The notes under the pieces were generated by a model. The model did not search any database. It saw nothing but the letters and a program-made list of their open reading frames with translations, and had not been told where the DNA came from. Shown piece after piece: positions 34,969 to 45,340 of a stretch of DNA of 64,000 nucleotides. How positions within the stretch are numbered: the stretch's first letter is position 1; each line of letters opens with the position of its first letter. The position numbers were made by a program, and so were the translations under genes. The stretch is from G963422445 sp963422445 (GTDB lineage Bacteria; Pseudomonadota; Alphaproteobacteria; Thalassobaculales; Thalassobaculaceae): the NCBI GenBank assembly GCA_963422445.2, contig OY729512.2, positions 2,914,001 through 2,978,000 on the forward strand, in the 5' to 3' direction.

Positions 34969-37710
34969 CTACACCAACTGACCGTGGCAGTGTTTGTATT
35001 TCTTCCCCGACTGGCAGGGGCAGAGCGCGTTGCGCCGCACTTTGCCCCAGGTTGCCGGATCCCGTGGATCGATCCTGGCTGCCGCACGATTGCTCGCCGG
35101 ACGAGGCGAGGCGGGTGCAAGCCCGCCGTGCTCGCCAGCCCCGGCGTTGTTCGGACCGGTATCCGCGAGCGGGACGTCACGCCCTTCCTGCATCTGTTGT
35201 CGGCGACGCGTTGTGGCGGCGCGGGCCTCGAGATCCTCCGGTATCGCCTGCGGTTCGACCACGACATTCGACAGCACCCCGGTGACGGATTCACGCAGAT
35301 TGGCGAGCATCCCCTCGAACAGATTGAACGCCTCGCGTTTGTACTCGTTGAGCGGATCGCGTTGGGCGTAAGCTCTCAGATTGATGCCCTGGCGCAAATG
35401 ATCGAGAGCCAGCAGATGATCTTTCCATTGCTGATCGAGAATCTGCAGCAGCAGACTCTTCTCCGCCATGCGCATGAGGTTGACCCCGAATGTCGCCGCT
35501 TTTTCGGCCATTCGGCGGTCCGACATGTCCTGCAGGCGCTGGCGCATTTCCTGATCGGCAATGCCCTCCTCACGGGCCCAGTCGTGAACCGGCGCCTGCA
35601 GTCCGAGTACGCGCTGGCTGCTGGCCGATAACGCATCGATATCCCACTGTTCGGAATAGCTTCCTTCGGGAATCGTCTTTGCGACCATGTCGTCGATAAC
35701 CTGCATGCGCATTTCCGAAACCGTCTCACGAACCTCTCCGGCTCGCATGATTTCCTTGCGCTGGTCGTAGATCACCGTGCGCTGGTCATTCATGACATCG
35801 TCATATTTGAGCAACTGCTTGCGGATGTCGAAGTTGCGCGCCTCGACCTTCTGCTGTGCTTTCTCCAGAGCCTTGTTGATCCAGGGATGGATGATCGCCT
35901 CGCCGTCCTCCAGCCCGAGTTTCTTCAGCATGCTGTCCATGCGTTCGGAGCCGAAGATACGCATGAGATCGTCTTCCAGGGAGAGGAAGAAACTTGAGGA
36001 TCCGGGATCGCCCTGGCGTCCGGAACGGCCGCGTAACTGGTTGTCGATCCGGCGGCTTTCATGACGCTCGGTTCCGATGACATACAGGCCGCCGGCGACG
36101 ATAACATCGGCCTTGCGCGCTTCGACCTCGGCGCGGATGGCTTTTTCTCCGGCCTCGCCACCGTCAGCCAGTTCCATCTGTATCCGCATGTCCGGGTTGC
36201 CGCCGAGCTGAATGTCGGTACCCCGGCCGGCCATGTTGGTCGCAATGGTCACGGCCCCCGGTTCGCCGGCTTGGGCAATGATCTTCGCTTCCTGCTCGTG
36301 GAACCGGGCATTCAGAACCTGATGGGGGATAGATCTTTTTTTCAGCAGTCCGGATAGATGTTCGGACTTTTCGATCGAAACCGTGCCGACAAGTGCGGGT
36401 TGGCCGCGCTCGCGGCAATCCTGGATCAGCTTGATGATCGCGTCCCATTTTTCGCGCTCGGTACGATAGACCTCGTCATCGTGGTCGGCCCGGTTGACTG
36501 CGACATTGGTCGGAATCTCGACTACATCCAGCTTGTATATTTCAGCGAACTCCGCGGCTTCGGTCATTGCTGTGCCAGTCATGCCGGCGAGTTTCGGGTA
36601 AAGCCGGAAATAGTTCTGGAAGGTGATCGAGGCGAGAGTCTGGTTTTCGTTCTGGACGGTCACGCTTTCCTTCGCCTCGAGCGCCTGGTGCAGCCCTTCG
36701 GAGTAACGCCGGCCCTCCATTGCGCGCCCGGTGAATTCGTCAATGATCACGACCATGTCGTTGCGGATCATGTAATCGACGTCGCGCGCGAACAGTTTGT
36801 GCGCCCTGAGAGCCTGGTTGACGTGATGGACCACCGAAATGTTCTCGATGTCATACATGTCACCGCCGGTGATCACCCGGTTTTCAACAAGAAGTCGTTC
36901 GATATGTTCGGTGCCGCTCTCGGTCAGGGTCACGGTGCGTTGTTTTTCGTCCACTTCAAAATCGCCGGCAACCAGACTCGGTATCAGACGATCGATCCGG
37001 CGATACAGTTCCGAACTGTCTTCAACCGGACCTGAGATGATCAGCGGTGTTCGCGCTTCATCGATCAGGATCGAATCGACTTCGTCGACAATTGCATAGA
37101 CGAAATCGCGCTGGCACATGTCCGGAAGAGTGAACTTCATGTTGTCGCGCAGATAGTCGAAGCCGAATTCGTTATTGGTTCCGTAAGTCACGTCGCAGTT
37201 ATAGGCAGCCCGGCGCTCGTCATCGTTGAGGCCGTGAACAATCACGCCGACCGACATGCCGAGGAACCCGTAGATGGCACCCATCCATTCGGCGTCGCGC
37301 TTCGCCAGGTAATCATTGACTGTAACGACATGAACACCACCACCCTGCAAGGCGTTCAAATAGACCGGCAGGGTGGCCACGAGGGTCTTGCCTTCGCCGG
37401 TCTTCATTTCCGAGATCTTGCCGGTGTGGAGAACCATGCCGCCGAGGAGCTGGACGTCGAAATGCCGTTGCCCCAATGTGCGTTTTGCCGCTTCACGGAC
37501 GGTTGCGAAGGCCTCTTCCATGAGGCTGTCGAGGGTCTCGCCGCTGGCCAGACGTTCCTTGAACCAGCGGGTACGGCCCGTGAGCTCCTCGTCGGTGAAT
37601 TTTTCGAATTGCGGCTCCAACGCGTTGATGGAGTCGGCCCGTTTCTGCAAACGCTTGAGAACCCGTTCGTTTTCAGAACCGAACAGGGTCTTCGCGATCA
37701 CGCCTAGCAT
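34969..37710 (-). CDS. secA: Preprotein translocase ATPase SecA
   Basis: 913-aa SecA, the motor that pushes unfolded proteins through SecYEG. Walker A lies in SEMKTGEGKTLVATLPVYLN (about residue 105), followed by NDYLAKRDAEWMG, the DEVDSILIDEARTPLIISG block (Walker B), GTVSIEKSEHLSGLL, TNMAGRGTDIQLGGNPD and RQGDPGSSSFFLSLEDDLMR. The C terminus keeps the zinc/SecB-binding tail CPCQSGKKYKHCHG. Length is normal for alphaproteobacteria. Divergent from the periplasmic isomerase gene at 37998. An essential, intact housekeeping gene with no sign of decay. Confidence 0.98.
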   Translation of the reverse strand: MLGVIAKTLFGSENERVLKRLQKRADSINALEPQFEKFTDEELTGRTRWFKERLASGETLDSLMEEAFATVREAAKRTLGQRHFDVQLLGGMVLHTGKISEMKTGEGKTLVATLPVYLNALQGGGVHVVTVNDYLAKRDAEWMGAIYGFLGMSVGVIVHGLNDDERRAAYNCDVTYGTNNEFGFDYLRDNMKFTLPDMCQRDFVYAIVDEVDSILIDEARTPLIISGPVEDSSELYRRIDRLIPSLVAGDFEVDEKQRTVTLTESGTEHIERLLVENRVITGGDMYDIENISVVHHVNQALRAHKLFARDVDYMIRNDMVVIIDEFTGRAMEGRRYSEGLHQALEAKESVTVQNENQTLASITFQNYFRLYPKLAGMTGTAMTEAAEFAEIYKLDVVEIPTNVAVNRADHDDEVYRTEREKWDAIIKLIQDCRERGQPALVGTVSIEKSEHLSGLLKKRSIPHQVLNARFHEQEAKIIAQAGEPGAVTIATNMAGRGTDIQLGGNPDMRIQMELADGGEAGEKAIRAEVEARKADVIVAGGLYVIGTERHESRRIDNQLRGRSGRQGDPGSSSFFLSLEDDLMRIFGSERMDSMLKKLGLEDGEAIIHPWINKALEKAQQKVEARNFDIRKQLLKYDDVMNDQRTVIYDQRKEIMRAGEVRETVSEMRMQVIDDMVAKTIPEGSYSEQWDIDALSASSQRVLGLQAPVHDWAREEGIADQEMRQRLQDMSDRRMAEKAATFGVNLMRMAEKSLLLQILDQQWKDHLLALDHLRQGINLRAYAQRDPLNEYKREAFNLFEGMLANLRESVTGVLSNVVVEPQAIPEDLEARAATTRRRQQMQEGRDVPLADTGPNNAGAGEHGGLAPASPRPASNRAAARIDPRDPATWGKVRRNALCPCQSGKKYKHCHGQLV

Positions 37711-37997
37711 GGGAGCTCCCTGGCCGAGGAAAAAATGGAATTATCGTGACAGACAGGCGCCGGGAAACCCGGTGCAACATGTGGCACGGTGTTCCAGCGT
37801 AAATAGAATTTCACCCGGCTCCTGTCAATGCGGATGCCGGGCAGACGCCGCTGCGACGGCCGGGCCTGATTGCAAGATTTTCTACGGCCGTACGACATTG
37901 CTTGTTCCGGTATCGCTGATCTGATACCGCTTGGCGTCCGGCCGCATCGGGGGCGTCCGAAGGCGCACTAAGGCGCCAGATCACGGAAGGTAGAAAA

Positions 37998-38894
37998 ATG
38001 CTGATACCCATCCTTAAGGCAGTCCGGGGGCTTGCCGCGGCCGTTGTTATCGCGTTCGGACTCGCCACGGCTCCGCCATTGCTGGCTCAGACCGGCGGTG
38101 CGGCAGCCCTGAACGCCGACCCGAGGACGACGGTGGTTGCGACTGTGGGGTCGGAAACTGTTTATCTGGTTGAGATACTCGAGATGGCACAGCAGTTGCC
38201 GGAGCAGTATCGGAGCCTCCCGTTGTCGACGGTCTATCCTGAACTCCTCCGCCGCGCCGTGAATGCCAGGCTGATCGCTGCCGCGGGCCGGGCCGCCGGT
38301 TATGCCGACGATGAACGGGTGACGGAACGCTTGCGTGAGATCGAAGGCCAGATCATCGCCGAGGTTTATCTGCGGGAGAAAATCTCGGAAGGGATCACCG
38401 AGGACATGCTGCGGGATGCCTATGCGGCGCGGAATGCGAGCGTCGGCGATGGCGACGAGGTCAAGGCCCACCATATCTTGCTGGAGACCGAGGACGATGC
38501 TTACGCGGTTATCGACGACCTCGTTAACGGTTCCGACTTTGCCGATCTGGCAACGGAGCGGTCGACCGGCCCCTCTGCCGCCTCGGGCGGCGACCTGGGC
38601 TGGTTTGGCGCCAATCAGATGGTTCCGGAGTTTTCCGACGCCGCGTTCAGCCTTGCTCCTGGTGAATTCACGACCGAACCGGTCAAGACGCAGTTCGGCT
38701 GGCATGTGATTCTGGTCGAGGACCGGCGAGAGACGGAGTCGCCGTCCTTCGAGGATGTCCGTTCACAACTTGCCACAGAGGTGTCCCAGACGTTGCTGAG
38801 CGATCTGCTCCAGGATCTGCGCAGAGACAAGGCGATGACGCTCTACAATTACGACGGCGGTCCTTTTCAGGCACCGCCAGATGCGCGTAACTGA
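37998..38894 (+). CDS. Periplasmic parvulin-type peptidyl-prolyl isomerase
   Basis: 298-aa secreted chaperone of the PrsA/SurA/PpiC type. A signal peptide (MLIPILKAVRGLAAAVVIAF to the LLAQ region) is followed by a SurA_N-like helical part and one parvulin domain (about residues 150-245) with VKAHHILLETEDDAYAVIDD, SGGDLGWFGANQMVPEFSDA and KTQFGWHVILVEDRRE. Divergent from secA and followed by argJ, whose frame begins near its stop; the order secA / isomerase / argJ / mutT is common in alphaproteobacteria. It assists folding of exported proteins. Confidence 0.93.
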   Translation: MLIPILKAVRGLAAAVVIAFGLATAPPLLAQTGGAAALNADPRTTVVATVGSETVYLVEILEMAQQLPEQYRSLPLSTVYPELLRRAVNARLIAAAGRAAGYADDERVTERLREIEGQIIAEVYLREKISEGITEDMLRDAYAARNASVGDGDEVKAHHILLETEDDAYAVIDDLVNGSDFADLATERSTGPSAASGGDLGWFGANQMVPEFSDAAFSLAPGEFTTEPVKTQFGWHVILVEDRRETESPSFEDVRSQLATEVSQTLLSDLLQDLRRDKAMTLYNYDGGPFQAPPDARN

Positions 38895-38919
38895 GCCGTG
38901 GAGGCGCGAGGTTGATTTC

Positions 38920-40155
38920 ATGGAACTGAAGATTTCACCGTTGGCCCCAGAAGGGTTTCCGAATATGCCCGTAGTGCCCGGCGTTCGACATGCAGTTGCC
39001 GAATCGGGTCTGAAGTACAAGGGACGGCCGGACTTGCTGTTGATCGGTTTCGCGCCGGGAACGACGGTGGCTGGCATCTTGACCCGTTCCACCACGCCGG
39101 GAGCGCCTGTCCAGTGGTGTCGCGAATGCCTGCCGGCCGGGATTGCATGCGGGCTGGTGGTTAATGCTGGAAACGCGAATGTCTTCACGGGCGTGAAGGG
39201 ACGGCATGCCGTCGAGGCGACCGCGGCCGCAGCAGCTGAAGTGCTTGGCTGCCAGACCCATGAGGTGATGGTTGCATCGACCGGCGTTATCGGCGAGCCG
39301 CTTGAACATGAAAAACTGACGGCCGCGATCCGGATGTTGCCTGCGCGGATGGCGGCTGGGAACTGGCAAGAGGCGGCCACTGCAATCACGACGACCGATA
39401 CCTTTGCCAAGGGCGCTACGGCGGTTACCGACATTCATGGTGTGCCGGTCACGATAGCGGGCATAGCCAAGGGGTCAGGCATGATCGCGCCGGATATGGC
39501 GACGATGCTGGCGTTCGTTTTCACCGATGCCCGGCTGGACGTTGCGGTCCTACAGTCACTGTTGAAGCGGACGACGGCCACGACCTTCAATTCGATAACG
39601 GTCGATGGTGATACGTCGACCAGTGACACATTACTTCTGTTCGCAACAGGGCAGGCTGGTCGTCATCCTGCGCCGTCGGGCGATCGGGATCCGGTGTTGC
39701 GCCGGTTTGAAGCGGCATTGCATTCCGTGCTCAAGGACCTTGCGATCCAGGTTGCCCGGGACGGAGAGGGGGCGCAAAAACTCATTCAGATCAATGTCTC
39801 CGGCGCGATTTCGGCACGGGCGGCGCGGCGGATCGGGCTCGTGATCGCCAATTCGCCGCTCGTCAAGACAGCTGTGGCCGGTGAAGACGCGAACTGGGGC
39901 CGGATCGTCATGGCGGTCGGCAAGTCGGGGGAAAAGGCGGATCGTGACCGCATGTCGGTCGCTTTCGGTGGGATCGAAATTGCCCGGGACGGAGCGCGGG
40001 TCGACGATTATGACGAGGCCCCCGTGTCGGAGCATATGCGCGGGCGAGAGATCCTGATCGAGGCCGATGTCGGCGTCGGCCGCGGCCGGGCGACTGTCTG
40101 GACCTGCGATTTGACGCACGGGTACATCGACATCAATGCCGATTATCGCAGTTGA
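38920..40155 (+). CDS. argJ: Bifunctional glutamate N-acetyltransferase / amino-acid acetyltransferase
   Basis: 411-aa ArgJ (arginine biosynthesis): recycles the acetyl group from N-acetylornithine to glutamate and may also acetylate glutamate with acetyl-CoA. The self-cleavage and catalytic Thr is in GIAKGSGMIAPDMATMLAF. Other blocks: SPLAPEGFPNMPVVPGVRH, CGLVVNAGNANVFTG, SVFGEPL-like VASTGVIGEPLEHEKL, and FNSITVDGDTSTSDTLLLFA. The ATG at 38920 (GAGG 9 bases upstream) starts the protein close to the usual N terminus; a 13-codon longer start at 38881 overlapping the isomerase stop is possible. Confidence 0.96.
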   Translation: MELKISPLAPEGFPNMPVVPGVRHAVAESGLKYKGRPDLLLIGFAPGTTVAGILTRSTTPGAPVQWCRECLPAGIACGLVVNAGNANVFTGVKGRHAVEATAAAAAEVLGCQTHEVMVASTGVIGEPLEHEKLTAAIRMLPARMAAGNWQEAATAITTTDTFAKGATAVTDIHGVPVTIAGIAKGSGMIAPDMATMLAFVFTDARLDVAVLQSLLKRTTATTFNSITVDGDTSTSDTLLLFATGQAGRHPAPSGDRDPVLRRFEAALHSVLKDLAIQVARDGEGAQKLIQINVSGAISARAARRIGLVIANSPLVKTAVAGEDANWGRIVMAVGKSGEKADRDRMSVAFGGIEIARDGARVDDYDEAPVSEHMRGREILIEADVGVGRGRATVWTCDLTHGYIDINADYRS

Positions 40156-40191
40156 GGGGCCGGTGCGCCGTGTTTCGGATAGATCGCGCCG

Positions 40192-40614
40192 GTGACTGAC
40201 AGTCCGGACGCCGCGTTGCCTCTGGTTCTGGTCGTTGCCGTCGCCCTGATTGACGTTGACGGTCGGGTTCTGATTGCGCAACGGCCGGAAGGCAAACCGA
40301 TGGCCGGATATTGGGAGTTTCCCGGTGGTAAGGTGGGACCGGGTGAAACGCCCGAGGCGGCCTTGATCCGGGAACTTGCGGAAGAACTCGCGATCGATAC
40401 GAAGGCCGCCTGTCTGGCGCCATTCTCATTTGTCAGTCACGACTATGGTGATTTTCACCTGCTGATGCCGCTCTATCTCTGCCGGCGCTGGTGGGGTGTC
40501 GTCACACCGCAGGAGGGGCAGGTTGTAAAATGGGTCCGTCCGATGCGGATGGCGGAGGAAATGATGCTGCCCGCCGACGATCCGCTTATCGCCATGTTGC
40601 GGGATTACCTGTGA
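40192..40614 (+). CDS. mutT: MutT-type Nudix hydrolase (8-oxo-dGTP diphosphatase)
   Basis: 140-aa Nudix enzyme that removes oxidised dGTP to prevent mutations. The Nudix box begins GKVGPGETPEAALIREL and continues with AEEL, matching Gx5Ex7REUxEExGU except that a Leu replaces the late Gly-type position. The N-terminal VVAVALIDVDGRVLIAQRPE and GYWEFPGGK are classic MutT features. GTG start. Follows argJ by 36 bases in the same direction, the usual alphaproteobacterial arrangement, so probably co-transcribed. Confidence 0.93.
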   Translation: MTDSPDAALPLVLVVAVALIDVDGRVLIAQRPEGKPMAGYWEFPGGKVGPGETPEAALIRELAEELAIDTKAACLAPFSFVSHDYGDFHLLMPLYLCRRWWGVVTPQEGQVVKWVRPMRMAEEMMLPADDPLIAMLRDYL

Positions 40615-40701
40615 CGGACCGCTATGCTCGGCATGGCGCCCGGATGCAGGATCGATGCGGCGATATCGGCTTGAGGGACTACAGAGGCGGCGGCGAACGT
40701 G

Positions 40702-41949
40702 TCAGGGCCGTTCCGCCCGTCGCAGGACGGCATGCAGCAACACGTTGACAGACGGCCATGTGTCGTTGGGAACGATGTCCTCGCTCTCGTTATGCGAAAT
40801 CCCGCGGACACAGGGACTGAACAGCAGGATGGCCGGGGCAACGGCCGCCACGCAATAAGCGTCATGGCCAGCCTGGCTCAGGATATCCATGGTGGAAACA
40901 CCGAGATCGTCTGCGGTCCGGCGCACCAGGCTGGTCAGGCCGGGGTCGAATGTCACATCACCGAAGGTCCAGTCCGAGACGATTTCGAATCCGACCATGG
41001 CCGCCGCGCCGGCATCGGACAGCGCGCAATGCGCCGCGATCCGCATCTGGTCCGTGATCTTCGGGTCGGAATGGCGCATGTCGACCGAGACATCCGTGAG
41101 GCTCGGCAGGATGCCGGGCTTGTTTGGCCAGACGATCAGGCGGGTGGCCGTCGACTTGCCGGTCGGCGCGTATTTCCATCCGATGTCATTGACCGCGTTG
41201 ATGAATTTTGCCGCGCCAACCAATGCATTGCTGCGGTCCGCCATCGCTGTCGGTCCGGAATGGGCGTTGGTGCCGTGGAATCGAACATTGAGGCCGTAGG
41301 CGGTGTAACCGCCGGCGACAATGCCGAGTTGGGTGTTGGCTTGTTCCAGCAGCGGACCCTGTTCGATATGGAGTTCAAAATAGGAATCGATGTCACAGTT
41401 GTTGGCCGGATCGGTGCCAAGGTAGCCGATACGTTCGAGTTCATCTCTCATGCTGATGCCATCGTCGTCCCGGAGGTCATGCAGCCACGCAACGTCGTGT
41501 TCGCCGGCGAACACCCGCGCGGCCGCCATTGGCGGGGCGAACCGCGCGCCTTCCTCATTGGTCCAGTTGACGACTTCAATGGGACGCCGGGTCACGATGC
41601 CGTGATCGGCTAGGGTACGAATGATCTCCAGGCCCGCCATGACACCGAGGATGCCGTCGAACCGTCCGCCCGCGACCTGGGTGTCGAGATGACTTCCGAT
41701 CTGCACCGGGGGCAGATTTTCACTGCCATTGCGGCGGGCACGGATGGTGCCGGTCCTGTCAATGCTGATTAGGCACCCTGCGGTCTCGCACCAGGCAACG
41801 AATTCGTCTCGCATCGTCCGGTCGTCATCGGTAAGGGCGAGGCGCCGGATCCCGCCAGCATCACCGCGGCCGATTTCGGCCGAGCGCATCAAAGTTGCCC
41901 AGAGCCGGGTCTCGTCGATGCGCAGGTTATCGTGCCGGGCCTGTGTCAT
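40702..41949 (-). CDS. M20-family amidohydrolase (N-carbamoyl amino acid hydrolase type)
   Basis: 415-aa zinc-dependent amidohydrolase of the AmaB/HyuC/allantoate amidohydrolase group. Metal-binding motifs: QIGSHLDTQVAGGRFDGILG (His, Asp), NWTNEEGARFAPPM (Glu pair), ELHIEQGPLLE (His, Glu) and a late His in GHDAYCVAAVAP and GISHNESEDI. The dimerisation part has GTNAHSGPTAMADRSNAL. The start is the ATG at 41949, preceded by AAGGTGAGACC. Transcribed toward mutT and away from the BadI-like gene. The likely reaction is hydrolysis of an N-carbamoyl group from an amino acid or ureide; exact substrate unknown. Confidence 0.92.
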   Translation of the reverse strand: MTQARHDNLRIDETRLWATLMRSAEIGRGDAGGIRRLALTDDDRTMRDEFVAWCETAGCLISIDRTGTIRARRNGSENLPPVQIGSHLDTQVAGGRFDGILGVMAGLEIIRTLADHGIVTRRPIEVVNWTNEEGARFAPPMAAARVFAGEHDVAWLHDLRDDDGISMRDELERIGYLGTDPANNCDIDSYFELHIEQGPLLEQANTQLGIVAGGYTAYGLNVRFHGTNAHSGPTAMADRSNALVGAAKFINAVNDIGWKYAPTGKSTATRLIVWPNKPGILPSLTDVSVDMRHSDPKITDQMRIAAHCALSDAGAAAMVGFEIVSDWTFGDVTFDPGLTSLVRRTADDLGVSTMDILSQAGHDAYCVAAVAPAILLFSPCVRGISHNESEDIVPNDTWPSVNVLLHAVLRRAERP

Positions 41950-42100
41950 GGTCTCACCTTTCGCTGCGGTTTGCGGAAAACTTCTACGGTCACATGATAC
42001 CACATTCGTGAACCGGCCGATCAATGCCTGCGGACTTGCTCCACGACCCCGGAACGGGCAGCGCTGCAAGCTGCGCAGACCGCATCAAGGGAGCAAGCTG

Positions 42101-42880
42101 GTGAGTTTCGAGACAATCCTGTACATTGAGGACGGCCCGATCGGCGTGATCACGTTGAACCGGCCTGACGATGGCAACATGTTTACCGAGACCATGTGTC
42201 ATGAAGTGCGCGACTGCATTGAAACCATGCGCCGGGAAACCCGGACACGCGTTCTGGTCATCACCGGAGCTGGTGACCGGTTCTTCTGTATTGGCGGCCG
42301 AAAGGACGGCATGGAGGATACCCGGACCTATGCCGGGATTCTGCCAACCCTGGAGATGTACGAGGCGATCGACCGTTTGCAAAAGCCTGTCATTGCCAGT
42401 GTCAACGGTTATGCCTTGGGTGGCGGCAATGTCCTGCAGGTGGTCTGCGATCTGACCATCGCGAAGCAAAGTGGGATTTTCCGGCAGGTCGGTCCGATGA
42501 TGGGATCGTTCGATGCCGGCTATGGCACCTGGTATCTCGAAGATCTGGCCGGCAAGAAGAAGGCGAAAGAAATGTGGTATATGAACCTGCGTCTCACGAC
42601 TGCCGAAGCACTGGACATCGGTTTGATCAACAAGGTGGTTCCGGATGACGCGTTGGCTGAAGAGACACGGCGAATGGCGTTGGAAGTCGCGAAACGGGGC
42701 GCGGTCGCGCTGGCCGCGATCAAGGGCGCGTTCAATGCCCGCCATGGTGGCGTCGGCGGTCTTGCGCGTGTGGCCCATGACTTGCTGCTGCGCCAGTATC
42801 TTGACAGCAAGGAATCGAAGGAACTCGGCGCTTCGTTTCGCGAACGTCGCGATCTCGACCCGACGCAGTTCGGGCATTGA
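42101..42880 (+). CDS. Crotonase-fold enzyme of the BadI/MenB type
   Basis: 259-aa crotonase-fold protein. GAGDRFFCIGGRKDGM and VNGYALGGGNVLQVVCDLTI form the CoA and oxyanion site; GPMMGSFDAGYGTWYLEDL and KKKAKEMWYMNLRLTTAEAL closely follow the pattern of 2-ketocyclohexanecarboxyl-CoA hydrolase (BadI) and dihydroxynaphthoyl-CoA synthase (MenB). With ligase, hydratase and acyl-CoA dehydrogenase remnants downstream, the BadI role (ring cleavage in cyclohexanecarboxylate breakdown) fits best. GTG start after AAGGGAGCAAGCTG; 12 bases before the ligase remnant. The only intact gene of this cluster. Confidence 0.85.
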   Translation: MSFETILYIEDGPIGVITLNRPDDGNMFTETMCHEVRDCIETMRRETRTRVLVITGAGDRFFCIGGRKDGMEDTRTYAGILPTLEMYEAIDRLQKPVIASVNGYALGGGNVLQVVCDLTIAKQSGIFRQVGPMMGSFDAGYGTWYLEDLAGKKKAKEMWYMNLRLTTAEALDIGLINKVVPDDALAEETRRMALEVAKRGAVALAAIKGAFNARHGGVGGLARVAHDLLLRQYLDSKESKELGASFRERRDLDPTQFGH

Positions 42881-42892
42881 GTGGGCGAACGG

Positions 42893-44561
42893 ATGAGCCG
42901 GCTTCTGACTCTCCAAATCCCGAGAGGGCGTGACGGTATTATGCCGACGGGATCTGGACGCACGACACCTTCTATTCCTTGATGGCGGGTCACGCGGCAG
43001 CCCGCCCGTTGTCCTGGGCTGTGCGCGATGGTTCCAGGCGTTTGAACTGGGCGGACCTCAAGATCCTGGTCGACCAGGTCGCCGGGGATCTTGAAACGGT
43101 AGGATTGCGAGAGGGCGAACGGATCTCCTTGTGGATGGCAAATCGCATCGAGGCGCTCGTGGTGTTCCTCGCCTGCTCGCGGAACGGTTACGTGTGCAAT
43201 CCGTCATTGCATCGAAATTACACCGTACCGGAGGTTCTCGGACTGATCGGCCGGATCCGCAGCAGCGCCATCTTTGTCGAAGACGGTTACGGCCTTGGCG
43301 TGTCGCCTGCGGACGTGTGCGCGGCTCTGGCAGGACACGAGGGCCTGCGGAAAGTCTATGGATTACCGGCTGAACGCGGAGCCGGCGGTTCCATACCGGA
43401 CTGCGGGGTGATTCCCCGCATGTAACCGCTCAACAATGCGGACAAGGTGACGTATCTCGCTTTTACATCGGGAACTACGGGCGTTCCGAAAGGGGTCATG
43501 CATTCCGACAACACGTTGCTGGCAAACTGCCGGGATCTCGTTACCGACTGGAGTCATGATTTCCGGACGATCCTGCTGTCATTGTCGCCGCTCAGCCATC
43601 ATATCGCCTGGGTTGCAGTCGGTCAGGCGATGGTTGCCGGCATGGAGTTCGTGATCGATGATCCTCCTGAGAGTACATCGCGCCTGGACTGGATGATCGA
43701 GACCGGGGCCACCTATGTCATGGGCGTGCCGACCCATGCGATGGACATTCTGGCAGAACAGAAGGCGCGTGGTATTCCGAGACTGGGCAACGTATCGCTG
43801 TTCTACATGGCCGGCGCGCCAATACCGCGGGCGACCGCCGAGGCGTATCGCTCACAGGGGATCAAGCCGCAGAACATCTACGGCATGAGCGAGAATTCCT
43901 CCCACCAGTACACCCACCCGCATGACGACGCGGACACTGTCTGCGCAACCTGTGGGATTGGTGGCAAGGCTTACAGGATCCGCATCTATGACCGGGATAA
44001 TCCCGATATCGAGGCGCCATCCGGCACGATCGGTCAGATCGGCGGCATGGGCGGATGCCTGATGCTTGGGTACTACGACGATCAAGCTGCGACCGAGACC
44101 TCATTCAATGCAGCGGAAGGCTTCCTGTCGGGTGACCTCGGGATGATGGATGACCGGGGCAATCTCCATGTCGTCGGCCGCCTGAAGGACATGATCATTC
44201 GTGGCGGCTGCAACATCTACCCGGCGAGGATCGAGGATCTTGTCATGAAACATCCGGATGTTGCCCGAGCGGTCGCTTTCGCGGTTCTGGACCAGCGGCT
44301 GGGTGAACGGGTCTGTTTGTCGGTATTGCCGGCGGCGGAGCGTGTGCCGGAACCGCAGATGTTGCTCGACTTCCTGTTCGATTTCAGGCTTTCGAAGTAT
44401 GACATGCGGAATTCTTCCTGCCGCTGACATCGTTTCCGCTGACGGCGAGCGGGAAGATCCTCAAGCGGGAACCGGTGGCATGGGTGGAGTCGGGCAAAGT
44501 GACGCCGCTTCCCGTCCGGTTTGTCGAGTCCGACCGTCGCAGTTATCTTGCAAGGGAATGA
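42893..44561 (+). pseudogene. Acyl-CoA ligase (AliA-like), three lesions
   Basis: AMP-forming carboxylate-CoA ligase. A frameshift near 42940 separates the start from YADGIWTHDTFYSLMAGHAA; a stop (TAA 43423-43425) follows GVIPRM, after which the same frame carries the P-loop-like TYLAFTSGTTGVPKGVMHSD, NIYGMSENSSHQYTHPHDD, GYYDDQAATETSFN and VVGRLKDMIIRGGCNIYP. A second frameshift near 44410 leaves the C-terminal lysine motif TASGKILKRE in another frame. Complete except for these three lesions, so recently lost. The pattern resembles cyclohexanecarboxylate-CoA ligase AliA. Confidence 0.82.
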
Positions 44562-44564
44562 TCG

Positions 44565-45340
44565 ATGCTGCTGATACTTGACCAAAAGGATGATTTCGCG
44601 GTCATCACGATCAATCGTCCCGAAAGTCTGAACGCCCTGAATTTCCAGCTCGTGCGTGAGTTATCGGATGTTCTGGACGATTTGGAAACCCGGACGATCC
44701 GGGCCTGATGATCACTGGGGCGGGCAACCGCGCGTTTTGCGCGGGAGCAGAGATTTCCGAACTGAGAGGACGGTCTCTGCTTGAGCACAAACGTGACATG
44801 GACAGGGGCAACGGACATTCGACAGATTGTCGGGTTTCGTGGTTCCGACGCTTGCTGTCATCAACGGTTTTGCGCTCGGCGTTGGTCTGGAACTGGCGAT
44901 GGCTTGCAATCTCCGGGTCGCGACGCCGAAGGCGAAGTTGGGCCTTCCGGAGATCAAGCTTGGGGTAATCCCCGGCTATGGCGGAACCCAGCACCTGCCG
45001 CGGTTGATCGGTGAAGGGCGCGCTCTGGGCATGGTTCTGACGGGGCGATCGATTGATGCCGCGGAGGCCGAGCGGATCGGCCTCGTCAGCCGGATTATCA
45101 GTATCGACGGTGAGGATCCTCTGGATGCCGGGGGCGGCTTATCTATCGGAAATCGCGTGTTTCGGCTTGCCGGCGATCCGGTTCGCGCGGGAGGCCGTGC
45201 AGCGCGCGGCCGATCTGCCGGTGAGCGAGGGGCTGAAAATCGAAGCTGGTCTCAATACCCAAGTGTTCCAGACGGAGGAACTTGACGAGGGTATGGCAGC
45301 GTTTTTGGTAAAGCACGCACCGCGTTTCCAGGGTCGATAG
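44565..45340 (+). pseudogene. Enoyl-CoA hydratase (BadK-like), several frameshifts
   Basis: Starts MLLILDQKDDFAVITINRPE and stops at LETRTIRA; the next frame gives ITGAGNRAFCAGAEISEL; another frame has FVVPTLAVINGFALGVGLEL, LGLPEIKLGVIPGYGGTQHL (with the catalytic Glu region intact) and EAERIGLVSRII; the last frame reads FAREAVQRAADLPVSEGL and AAFLVKHAPRFQGR. At least three shifts. It begins four bases after the ligase stop, so both were in one operon. Originally a hydratase, BadK-like by context. Confidence 0.82.
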